DNA of 10,107 nt, taken from Actinomycetota bacterium. GTDB taxonomy: Bacteria > Actinomycetota > Actinomycetes > Nanopelagicales > Nanopelagicaceae. Position numbers and translations under genes: made by a program. Under the pieces are notes generated by a model, which was not told where the DNA came from, made no database searches, and worked only from the letters and a program-made list of their open reading frames with translations. The stretch's first letter is position 1, and each line of letters begins with the position of its first letter. The DNA lies in assembly GCA_016870855.1 (NCBI GenBank), contig VGAF01000037.1:1-10107 (forward strand), written 5' to 3'. Shown piece after piece: positions 1-5,648 of the stretch.

Positions 1-266
1 GTGGCAAGAAGATAGGTCACGAAATCCTCACAACAATCATTGAGCGCGCTAAGAAGTTAGGAATCAAGCGGCTATTTTGTTTAACCTTCGAAACAGAATT
101 TTTCGCTAGCCATGGCTTTAAAGAAATTACTGGCGCACCTGTAGAGCCTGAGGTCTACCAACAACTGCTTCGTTCTTATGATGAAGGTATCGCCGAATTC
201 CTCGACCTTGAGAGCGTCAAGCCCAATACCCTGGGAAATACCCGAATGCTCCTCGTGGTGGAATAA
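1..266 (+). CDS. argA: Amino-acid N-acetyltransferase (ArgA-like GNAT), 3' end only
   Basis: The frame is open from the left edge (first full codon at 3) to TAA at 264-266, giving the last 87 residues. GNAT enzymes transfer acetyl from acetyl-CoA to an amine; the ArgA type acetylates glutamate, the first step of arginine synthesis, in the cytoplasm. The visible part starts in the acetyl-CoA-binding region (GKKIGHEIL) and continues with LTFETEFFASHGF, then RSYDEGIAEFLDL and KPNTLGNTRMLLV. From memory these are nearly the same as the C-terminus of Mycobacterium tuberculosis Rv2747, a stand-alone short ArgA, so the assignment is more specific than generic GNAT. The N-terminus and start lie outside the window. 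About 120 bases separate it from clpC, so co-transcription is possible but not shown. Confidence 0.85.
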   Translation, partial: GKKIGHEILTTIIERAKKLGIKRLFCLTFETEFFASHGFKEITGAPVEPEVYQQLLRSYDEGIAEFLDLESVKPNTLGNTRMLLVVE

Positions 267-343
267 ACGCCTAAATATTGAGGTTCTAACCCCCACAAAG
301 TCCCATATCTTGAAGGGAAATATTGGTCTCGCCCCTCCGGGCC

Positions 344-371
344 GCCTCTATTACGCTAGCCCTCAAGAGGC
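344..371 (+). promoter_or_regulatory. Small inverted repeat in the clpC leader
   Basis: GCCTCT (344-349) can pair with AGAGGC (366-371) around a 16-nt loop, ending two bases before the clpC Shine-Dalgarno AAGGAG (374-379). It leaves the ribosome binding site free. A 6-bp stem is easily found by chance. I saw no convincing ClgR, HspR or CIRCE-like operator and no clear -35/-10 pair in 267-385. Confidence 0.2.
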
Positions 372-385
372 ATAAGGAGTAATAA

Positions 386-2884
386 ATGTTCGAACGCTTT
401 ACCGATAGAGCAAGACGCGTAGTTGTCCTCGCCCAAGAGGAAGCTCGCATGCTCAACCACAATTACATCGGTACCGAGCACATCCTCCTTGGACTCATCC
501 ATGAAGGCGAAGGCGTCGCCGCTAAAGGTTTGGAAGCTCTCGGAATCTCACTAGAAGGCGTTCGCGCTCAAGTAGAAGAGATCATCGGCCAAGGCCAGCA
601 AGCTCCATCCGGACATATTCCATTTACTCCTCGCGCAAAGAAAGTTCTCGAACTCTCACTTCGCGAAGCGCTACAACTCGGCCACAACTACATCGGTACC
701 GAACACATTCTTCTTGGACTTATCCGCGAAGGTGAAGGCGTAGCTGCACAAGTTCTAGTAAAACTCGGCGCTGATTTAAATCGCGTCCGCCAACAAGTCA
801 TCCAACTTCTCTCTGGCTACCAAGGTAAAGAAGCCGCAACTGCTGGCGCACCTGAGGGAACACCGGCAACATCTCTAGTTCTAGATCAGTTCGGAAGAAA
901 CCTCACCGTCGCAGCCCGCGAAGGAAAACTCGATCCAGTAATTGGACGCGAGAAGGAAATCGAGCGCGTCATGCAGATTCTCTCCCGCCGTACGAAAAAC
1001 AACCCAGTCCTTATTGGTGAACCTGGCGTTGGTAAGACCGCTGTTGTTGAAGGCCTCGCTCAAGCAATCGTGAGCGGCGATGTCCCAGAAACTTTGAAGA
1101 ATAAGCAGCTCTACTCACTCGACCTCGGCGCGCTCGTAGCTGGCTCTCGCTACCGCGGTGATTTCGAAGAGCGGCTGAAGAAAGTATTGAAAGAGATCCG
1201 CACTCGCGGCGACATCATTCTCTTTATCGATGAAATTCATACCCTCGTTGGCGCTGGCGCCGCTGAAGGCGCAATCGATGCCGCAAGCATCTTGAAGCCA
1301 ATGCTCGCTCGCGGTGAGCTCCAGACAATCGGCGCTACAACTCTCGATGAATATCGCAAGCACCTTGAAAAGGATGCTGCGCTCGAGCGTCGTTTCCAAC
1401 CGATCCAGGTAAAGGAACCATCTGTCGTTCACACCATCGAAATCCTCAAAGGACTTCGCGATCGCTACGAATCACATCACAAAGTTTCCATCACCGATGA
1501 CGCGGTAGTTGCTGCTGCAACTCTCGCTGATCGCTACATCTCCGATCGCTTCCTCCCAGATAAAGCAATCGATCTCCTTGATGAAGCTGGTTCACGCCTA
1601 CGCATCCGTCGCATGACCGCGCCACCAGAACTTCGCGAAATGGATGACAAGATCGCTGACGTCCGTAAAGAGAAGGAATCTGCAATCGATGGCCAAGACT
1701 TTGAATTATCTGCATCGCTTCGCGATAAAGAAAAACAACTCATGACCGAAAAAGCAGAGCGCGAGAAGAGCTGGAAAGCTGGCGATCTTGATGTAGTTGC
1801 TGAAGTTGATGAAGAGTTAATCGCTCAAGTTCTCTCAACCGCTACCGGTATCCCAGTCTTCAAACTAACTGAGGCTGAGACTTCACGTCTTATCCGTATG
1901 GAAGATGAACTTCACAAGCGCGTTATTGGACAAGAGCAAGCAATCAAAGCGCTCTCCCAAGCAATCCGCCGTACCCGCGCTGGACTTAAAGATCCACGCC
2001 GTCCTGGTGGTTCATTTATCTTCGCGGGACCATCTGGTGTTGGTAAGACCGAACTTTCAAGAACACTCGCCCAATTCCTCTTTGGTGATCAAGATGCACT
2101 TATCGCCCTTGATATGTCCGAGTACTCCGAGAAGCACACCGCATCTCGTCTCTTCGGCGCTCCTCCCGGCTACGTCGGTTACGACGAGGGCGGACAGCTC
2201 ACCGAGAAAGTACGTCGCCGTCCATTCTCAGTAGTTCTCTTCGATGAAATCGAAAAGGCGCACCCCGATATCTTCAACTCACTTCTTCAAGTACTTGAAG
2301 AGGGACGTCTAACTGACGCCCAAGGTCGCCAAGTTGATTTCAAGAACACCATCATCATCATGACCACAAACCTTGGAACTCGCGATATCTCTAAGTCGCT
2401 CTCACTTGGTTTTGCTAACGTCAATGATGCCCTTGGAAATTATGAGCGGATGAAGAACAAGGTTTCCGATGAGCTAAAGACTCACTTCCGCCCTGAATTC
2501 CTAAACCGTATCGATGATGTCATCGTCTTCCACCAGCTCAACCAGGACGAGATCATCCAAATCGTCGATCTCATGACCACAAACCTCGAGTCTCGTCTCA
2601 AGGAAAAAGATATGGGAATCGAACTCACATCTGCTGCGAAGAACATCCTCGCCCAGCGCGGTTATGACCCAGCCCTTGGTGCGCGACCACTTCGCCGCAC
2701 TATTCAACGTGAAATCGAAGATGCGCTATCCGAGAAGATTCTCTTCGGTGACATCAAGTCTGGTCAGATCGTTCTAATTGATGTTGAAGGCGAAGTAGGA
2801 AAAGAGACCTTCACATTTAAAGGAATGCCGAAAGAAACCCTTCCGGACACTCCTGGAGATCTAGCTGAAGCGCCTTCTGCTTAA
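386..2884 (+). CDS. clpC: ATP-dependent Clp unfoldase ClpC
   Basis: 832-residue Hsp100/AAA+ unfoldase of the ClpC class. It uses ATP to unfold proteins and feed them into the ClpP peptidase in the cytoplasm. Domains in order: two Clp_N repeats (about 1-145; NHNYIGTEHILLGLI near 24 recurs almost unchanged near 99); AAA-1 with Walker A GEPGVGKT (211-218), Walker B ILFIDE (278-283) and LERRF (333-337); a middle region with a UVR-like motif (about 417-452), typical of ClpC rather than ClpA; AAA-2 with Walker A GPSGVGKT (548-555) and Walker B VVLFDE (616-621); the LGF ClpP-docking loop (about 674-676); and a D2 small domain with LGARPLRRTIQREIEDAL. Length and sequence resemble mycobacterial ClpC1 (848 residues). 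AAGGAG lies 6 bases upstream of ATG, fixing the start. A strong terminator follows, so it probably ends its own transcript. No truncation or missing catalytic residue seen. Confidence 0.97.
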   Translation: MFERFTDRARRVVVLAQEEARMLNHNYIGTEHILLGLIHEGEGVAAKGLEALGISLEGVRAQVEEIIGQGQQAPSGHIPFTPRAKKVLELSLREALQLGHNYIGTEHILLGLIREGEGVAAQVLVKLGADLNRVRQQVIQLLSGYQGKEAATAGAPEGTPATSLVLDQFGRNLTVAAREGKLDPVIGREKEIERVMQILSRRTKNNPVLIGEPGVGKTAVVEGLAQAIVSGDVPETLKNKQLYSLDLGALVAGSRYRGDFEERLKKVLKEIRTRGDIILFIDEIHTLVGAGAAEGAIDAASILKPMLARGELQTIGATTLDEYRKHLEKDAALERRFQPIQVKEPSVVHTIEILKGLRDRYESHHKVSITDDAVVAAATLADRYISDRFLPDKAIDLLDEAGSRLRIRRMTAPPELREMDDKIADVRKEKESAIDGQDFELSASLRDKEKQLMTEKAEREKSWKAGDLDVVAEVDEELIAQVLSTATGIPVFKLTEAETSRLIRMEDELHKRVIGQEQAIKALSQAIRRTRAGLKDPRRPGGSFIFAGPSGVGKTELSRTLAQFLFGDQDALIALDMSEYSEKHTASRLFGAPPGYVGYDEGGQLTEKVRRRPFSVVLFDEIEKAHPDIFNSLLQVLEEGRLTDAQGRQVDFKNTIIIMTTNLGTRDISKSLSLGFANVNDALGNYERMKNKVSDELKTHFRPEFLNRIDDVIVFHQLNQDEIIQIVDLMTTNLESRLKEKDMGIELTSAAKNILAQRGYDPALGARPLRRTIQREIEDALSEKILFGDIKSGQIVLIDVEGEVGKETFTFKGMPKETLPDTPGDLAEAPSA

Positions 2885-2948
2885 GAAACTAGTTCTTTCC
2901 CCAGAAGAAGAAGCGGCAATCAAGGGTCACAGCTAAGAAAATCAATTA

Positions 2949-2988
2949 AAAGAGCCCTCGGTGCATATGACCGAGGGCTCTTTCTTTA
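2949..2988 (+). terminator. Strong intrinsic terminator after clpC
   Basis: A perfect 14-bp stem, AAAGAGCCCTCGGT (2949-2962) with ACCGAGGGCTCTTT (2970-2983), closes a 7-nt loop. T-rich sequence (TTTCTTTA) follows directly. It lies 64 bases after the clpC stop. The A-run on the left arm would make it partly functional in the other direction too. Confidence 0.9.
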
Positions 2989-3058
2989 TCGGTGCTCGCG
3001 TATGGAGAGTTTTCCATCTTGTTGCGGTGAAGATCTCCCCACGTATCAACAAACTGTC

Positions 3059-3121
3059 TAGTCAGTTTCCCGACTTACCCCAAAAGGCCTGCCGAATTGA
3101 TTAGTCATTTCCCGATTAACC
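3059..3121. repeat. Degenerate spaced direct repeat (about 20 bp, two copies)
   Basis: TAGTCAGTTTCCCGACTTACC (3059-3079) and TAGTCATTTCCCGATTAACC (3102-3121) match except for one indel and a few changes, and start 43 bases apart. A much weaker third match may begin near 3153 (TAGCCACCAATCGG). Spaced short repeats like these occur at ends of some insertion sequences such as the IS21 family, but no transposase is present, so that origin is only a guess. Confidence 0.5.
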
Positions 3122-3256
3122 GAAGATCTCTTTGGTCTTGGATGATTATCTCTAGCCACCAATCGGTACTACCTCTAACCAAACTTCCTAGAGAATTCCA
3201 TGACAGAATTTCTAAGTAGTGAGAGTAATAAACTCTTGTTCAAATGCCCGGTCAAT

Positions 3257-3305
3257 AGAAAAAACAAAAAATCTAAAACTTTTTTCTTAACTCTCAATTG
3301 AGAGT
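3257..3305 (-). terminator. Palindrome plus A/T inverted repeat; possible terminator of the minus-strand operon
   Basis: ACTCTCAATTGAGAGT (3290-3305) is a perfect 16-bp palindrome. Read on the minus strand it lies about 43 bases after the RDD stop and is followed, after a short gap, by T-rich sequence including two six-T runs. AGAAAAAA (3257-3264) and TTTTTTCT (3280-3287) form a second, A/T-only inverted repeat in the same tract. The T-run is not directly next to the stem, so this is not a textbook terminator. The palindrome could instead be a dimeric protein-binding site. Confidence 0.35.
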
Positions 3306-3332
3306 CTAAGGTTCGAAGGCTTAAAGATGCTG

Positions 3333-3350
3333 AATTACAAGGTTGTAATT
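3333..3350 (-). repeat. Short perfect inverted repeat overlapping the RDD stop
   Basis: AATTACAA (3333-3340) and TTGTAATT (3343-3350) are perfect complements with only two bases between them, and the repeat overlaps the RDD stop codon (3349-3351). A two-base loop is too tight for full pairing in RNA, and no T-run follows. It may contribute to 3' end structure or be incidental. Confidence 0.35.
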
Positions 3351-3729
3351 AACGCTGGATTACCTTGCTTTGAACGATCAAGTCGTGAACGGTCTTACGA
3401 TCATCACGGAATATAAAGAGCGAATCAATCACAAAGGTAATTCCATTTGATGCGCTCGATGCTATTCCACCGGCAGCCCACTTAACCGCCGCCTCCCGAA
3501 GCAACATCCGCGTCCATGTAAATGGCTCGCCGGTCTTGGCATCAACAACGACCTGTTTCATTAACCGCTTTGCAGGAGTCTGGCCGGTCTGCCATGTAAA
3601 AAAGGACCAGATCAACCAACCGATAACCAAAGTAACAATCCCAAGTCCGATATCGACCAAATATGCGCCAAGTCGAGCCTGGGGCGATGCAAGACGCTGT
3701 ACTACCTCTACCGATTCATTTTCTTCCAT
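3349..3729 (-). CDS. RDD-family small integral membrane protein
   Basis: 126 residues, inner-membrane protein with an RDD domain over nearly its whole length. Visible signatures: ASPQARLGAYLVDIGLG (14-30) with the Arg and Asp of the family in or before the first membrane segment (about 22-45), the loop GQTPAKRLMKQVVVDAKTG (49-67), a second hydrophobic segment (about 82-106), and the terminal FRDDRKTVHDLIVQSKVI. RDD proteins are widespread and mostly of unknown role; some have been linked to ion transport. The start is supported by AGGA, 7 bases upstream of ATG, which overlaps the stop codon of the toxin gene; only 9 bases separate the two genes. That implies co-transcription and perhaps coupled translation with the toxin-antitoxin pair. 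No evidence here shows that it modulates the toxin. Confidence 0.88.
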   Translation of the reverse strand: MEENESVEVVQRLASPQARLGAYLVDIGLGIVTLVIGWLIWSFFTWQTGQTPAKRLMKQVVVDAKTGEPFTWTRMLLREAAVKWAAGGIASSASNGITFVIDSLFIFRDDRKTVHDLIVQSKVIQR

Positions 3730-3738
3730 ATCTAAATC

Positions 3739-4005
3739 CTATTCTGACTTTCTATATACGTCACGACGGTGACCTATCGCAATCACCAAAATTATCAATT
3801 TCCCAGCGTTGAATTTATAGATCAACCGGTAGTCACCAACTCGAATTCGATAATCACTCCGGCCTTTTAACCGTCTTGCATTCGGGGGAACTGGATCAGT
3901 TCTTAGTAGCTCAATTGCGCCAAGCACTCTCGCTCGCGAGGCCGTATCCAAATCTCGAAGCTGTTTTCTAGCTTTAGGGCGGAGCTCGACTCTATAGGTC
4001 TTCAT
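3739..4005 (-). CDS. RelE/ParE-superfamily toxin
   Basis: 88 residues from the ATG at 4005; an upstream in-frame start would add 11 residues buried in the antitoxin gene and is unlikely. RelE-type members are ribosome-dependent mRNA endonucleases; ParE-type ones target gyrase. The RelE-like core is clear: KTYRVELRPKARKQLRDLD (2-20), RRLKG (44-48), DYRIRVGDYRLIYKF (51-65) and the C-terminal strand IGHRRDVYR (77-85). The basic Lys/Arg residues and the C-terminal Arg-Tyr pair correspond to positions used in RelE catalysis, so an mRNA interferase is favoured, though I cannot exclude a ParE-like target. The start overlaps the antitoxin stop by one base (TGATG), so translation is probably coupled. 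A Shine-Dalgarno-like AAGGAT sits unusually far upstream. Toxin length is normal and no disruption is seen. Confidence 0.9.
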   Translation of the reverse strand: MKTYRVELRPKARKQLRDLDTASRARVLGAIELLRTDPVPPNARRLKGRSDYRIRVGDYRLIYKFNAGKLIILVIAIGHRRDVYRKSE

Positions 4006-4250
4006 CAGAGACCAAGATCCTTCTTCACCTTCTCCCAAGGAATGTTCGGCCCAGGATCCAATAGCGATTCCTCAGCCATAGCGATGTCCTCAAGTTCCTC
4101 GACCGCATCAAGAAACTCTTCATATTGTTCAATTCCAATAATGACCGCTTCGGGCTTTCCATGCCTATTAATCACAATCGGCTCCTTCTTGCATTTATCA
4201 ACTAAGGAGGGCAGATCCTTGCGAGCATCACTGACAGAGAATTCCTTCAT
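4005..4250 (-). CDS. YefM/Phd-family antitoxin
   Basis: 81 residues from the ATG at 4250; a longer frame would run through the promoter and lacks family similarity. It should neutralise the downstream RelE-like toxin by binding it and, with it, repress its own promoter. The N-terminal DNA-binding part shows the family pattern: FSVSDARKDLPSLVDK (4-19), then EPIVINRHGKPEAVIIG (23-39) and QYEEFLDAVEELED (42-55). The acidic C-terminal tail (about 56-81) is the expected toxin-binding, protease-sensitive segment. Two TGTACA boxes lie just upstream, the core sequence known from the Escherichia coli yefM-yoeB operator, supporting a YefM-like regulator. The partner is RelE/ParE-like and not obviously YoeB, a common kind of mixed pairing. 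No strong Shine-Dalgarno precedes the start; the leader is probably short. Confidence 0.9.
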   Translation of the reverse strand: MKEFSVSDARKDLPSLVDKCKKEPIVINRHGKPEAVIIGIEQYEEFLDAVEELEDIAMAEESLLDPGPNIPWEKVKKDLGL

Positions 4251-4259
4251 ATCCACAAC

Positions 4260-4286
4260 TGTACAGAAAGCTATAATAAATGTACA
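4260..4286. promoter_or_regulatory. Divergent promoter with paired TGTACA operator boxes
   Basis: TGTACA occurs at 4260-4265 and again at 4281-4286, centres 21 bp apart (about two helical turns). The left copy extends to the 8-bp palindrome CTGTACAG. Between them lies TATAAT (4272-4277), a perfect -10 box on the plus strand facing the DUF4236 gene; on the minus strand the same bases read TATTAT, a good -10 for the antitoxin operon. No good -35 is visible for either. TGTACA is the established core of YefM operators, where in E. coli the two boxes are about 12 bp apart. Binding here should block both promoters; this is inference. Confidence 0.6.
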
Positions 4287-4321
4287 AGGACTAACTCTGA
4301 TTCCAAGCGTAGGATTCAAAC

Positions 4322-5317
4322 ATGTCGCTCCGATTCCGCCGCAGTATGAAGATCGCACCGGGGCTTCGCTTAAATTTCAGCAAGAGCGCACTCGGACTTT
4401 CATTCGGCGTCCCTGGAGCACGAGTATCAATCAACACCCGCGGTGAAATTTATGGCTCCACCGGCATCCCAGGCACCGGCCTCTACAACGTCGAGCGCAC
4501 TTCGCTTAAAGCGCTAAAGGGTCGGCGCAAGAAAGCAGTTCCCGGCGAACTAATCCAACAAATCGCACCCCCAAAACTCTTCGAACCGAGAAATAAGAAA
4601 GCGCTATTCCGAGCGCTCAAAGAGGGAAACATCGAAGCCCTTGAGAAAGTTGCCGCAAAATTTCCCGAGATCAGCTACATCTGCGATGCGCTCATCTTTC
4701 CAAGACTTCTCATGGGCTCCTCCACCGATGTAAAGGGCCTTAGCGCAAAAGCTGAAGCGCTCTGGAAACGAAAATCCGACCTCGAAAACAATCCGCTTTT
4801 CTTTGAGTATGCAAAAGGTTTCGAAGTCACGCTAATCGTGGCCCCAGGAGTGAGTATCCCAATGCAGTACGGAGTAATCGCTCTCGGTCTTTCATATATC
4901 GAGTTGCTTCAACTAGATAAGAGATATGAAGAGGCTCTAGCTGTTGCCGAGACTCTTCCGGCAAACCAAGCAACCGCACTTGCGGTCTGTGAAAATGAGC
5001 TTCAACTCGCTCGCTGGAAAGATGTCTTGGAAACTACTGAAGAGATTGAAAACATTGATGAAGCGACTGCACTTCTTCTCATCTACCGTGCAATCGCCCT
5101 GCGCGAATCCGGCCTCCCTGATGCCGCTATCGAGACTCTTCGGTTGGCACGTTCATCAAAGAAGCGTCACGAAGACGTTCTAAACAAGGCTCTATATGAA
5201 CGCGCGCTCACCTATAAATCCCTGGGTAAAGCGACCCAAGCGCGAAAAGATCTAGAGAAGATCATGGCCACAGATTCCGACTTCCCTGGAGTAACAGACC
5301 TCCTCAAGAACCTCTAA
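4322..5317 (+). CDS. DUF4236-domain protein with C-terminal TPR-like repeats
   Basis: 331 residues. The N-terminus (about 1-55) is a DUF4236 domain: RFRRSMKIAPGLRLNFSKS (4-22), GARVSINTRGEIYGSTGIPG (32-51) and TGL follow the family pattern closely. Its function is unknown. The C-terminal part (about 195-331) is rich in helical repeats resembling TPRs, e.g. RYEEALAVAETLP, LPDAAIETLRLA and LGKATQARKDLEKIMATD, which usually mediate protein contacts. The middle has no recognisable domain. No signal peptide or membrane segment is obvious, so it is probably cytoplasmic. TAGGA (4310-4314) lies 7 bases upstream of ATG and supports this start. Its promoter region is shared with the divergent antitoxin operon, so it may be co-regulated. 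Function cannot be assigned. Confidence 0.85.
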   Translation: MSLRFRRSMKIAPGLRLNFSKSALGLSFGVPGARVSINTRGEIYGSTGIPGTGLYNVERTSLKALKGRRKKAVPGELIQQIAPPKLFEPRNKKALFRALKEGNIEALEKVAAKFPEISYICDALIFPRLLMGSSTDVKGLSAKAEALWKRKSDLENNPLFFEYAKGFEVTLIVAPGVSIPMQYGVIALGLSYIELLQLDKRYEEALAVAETLPANQATALAVCENELQLARWKDVLETTEEIENIDEATALLLIYRAIALRESGLPDAAIETLRLARSSKKRHEDVLNKALYERALTYKSLGKATQARKDLEKIMATDSDFPGVTDLLKNL

Positions 5318-5331
5318 ACCTGGATGTCAGA

Positions 5332-5369
5332 CCCCTTCTTTACGCTCCGTATCCATACGTAACAAGGGG
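5332..5369 (+). promoter_or_regulatory. RNA hairpin able to mask the Shine-Dalgarno of the next gene
   Basis: CCCCTT (5332-5337) is complementary to AAGGGG (5364-5369), which is the ribosome binding site of the TTG-start gene at 5375. Inside it, TTACG (5340-5344) pairs with CGTAA (5358-5362), giving an 11-bp stem with a small internal loop. CGTAT/ATACG (5348-5352/5355-5359) is an alternative inner stem. This could gate translation or couple it to ribosomes from upstream. Confidence 0.4.
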
Positions 5370-5374
5370 GAAAC

Positions 5375-5626
5375 TTGAACTGGCTCAACCTAATCTCAAT
5401 TCCATTCATCTCACTTATCGCATTTATCTTCGGGCGAAACTCCTGGCGATGGGGTCTTTACGCCTATCTCTTCGGTTTCTGGATGCTTATTCCGCTCTTT
5501 CTTCTCTCGAAGAAACCGCGAACCGAATACACACTCCCAAACTGGTCCATTCGTCTTTACCAATGGCAACAAACCCGCAGAGAGCTAAAGAAAATCAATA
5601 CCCCAGATGATCTACTAAAACTCTAA
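5375..5626 (+). CDS. Small two-helix membrane protein, unknown function
   Basis: 83 residues with a TTG start, supported by the strong ribosome binding site AAGGGGG (5364-5370) four bases upstream. Two hydrophobic segments (about 5-20 and 25-45) are separated by a short basic turn (RNSWRW), followed by a basic, probably cytoplasmic tail (46-83, with KKPRTEY, QQTRRELKK). I do not recognise the family. It lies 57 bases after the DUF4236-TPR gene and 22 bases before the nuclease gene on the same strand, so the three may form one transcript. Its ribosome binding site can be sequestered by a hairpin, suggesting controlled expression. Composition and codon use look like those of the neighbours, which supports a real gene. 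Confidence 0.7.
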   Translation: MNWLNLISIPFISLIAFIFGRNSWRWGLYAYLFGFWMLIPLFLLSKKPRTEYTLPNWSIRLYQWQQTRRELKKINTPDDLLKL

Positions 5627-5648
5627 TAGTCCCAAATACTCTTTACCT

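Larger units (their letters stand above)
2989..3348. other. Gene-free stretch between clpC terminator and RDD gene
   Basis: About 360 bases with no convincing coding region on either strand. It holds a degenerate spaced direct repeat (3059-3121), a strongly A-rich tract (about 3257-3275), and inverted repeats at 3257-3287, 3290-3305 and 3333-3350. It separates the housekeeping clpC from a toxin-antitoxin operon, a plausible boundary of inserted accessory DNA, but no transposase or integrase remains. Confidence 0.5.

Noticed and set aside
267..385. Candidate sigma70-like promoter elements before clpC (TTGAGG at 278, TTGAAG at 310)
   Set aside because: Neither has a reasonable -10 hexamer at 16-18 bases, so no promoter could be supported.
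458..748. Near-identical nucleotide repeat within clpC (about 458-525 and 681-748)
   Set aside because: It encodes the two normal Clp_N repeats of ClpC and is expected for the family, not a recent duplication.
3029..3130. GAAGATCTC repeated at 3029-3037 and 3122-3130, and again at 10004-10012
   Set aside because: Only 9 bases, with no shared flanks and no regular spacing or position relative to genes; likely chance.
3200..3301. 33-codon plus-strand frame (MTEFLSSESNKLLFK...) ending within the 16-bp palindrome
   Set aside because: Only a weak AGAGA before the start, A-rich composition unlike the real genes here, a Lys/Asn-rich product typical of A-rich noncoding DNA, and no recognisable motif.
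4006..4038. Longer toxin start adding 11 residues (MGEGEEGSWSL)
   Set aside because: It would lie inside the antitoxin coding region, lacks similarity to RelE N-termini, and the ATG at 4005 gives the usual KTYRVEL beginning and the typical one-base overlap.
4042..4446. Long plus-strand open frame antisense to the antitoxin and overlapping the DUF4236 gene
   Set aside because: It runs opposite the well-supported antitoxin and in another frame of DUF4236. Its serine-rich product is the usual shadow of acidic antitoxin codons.
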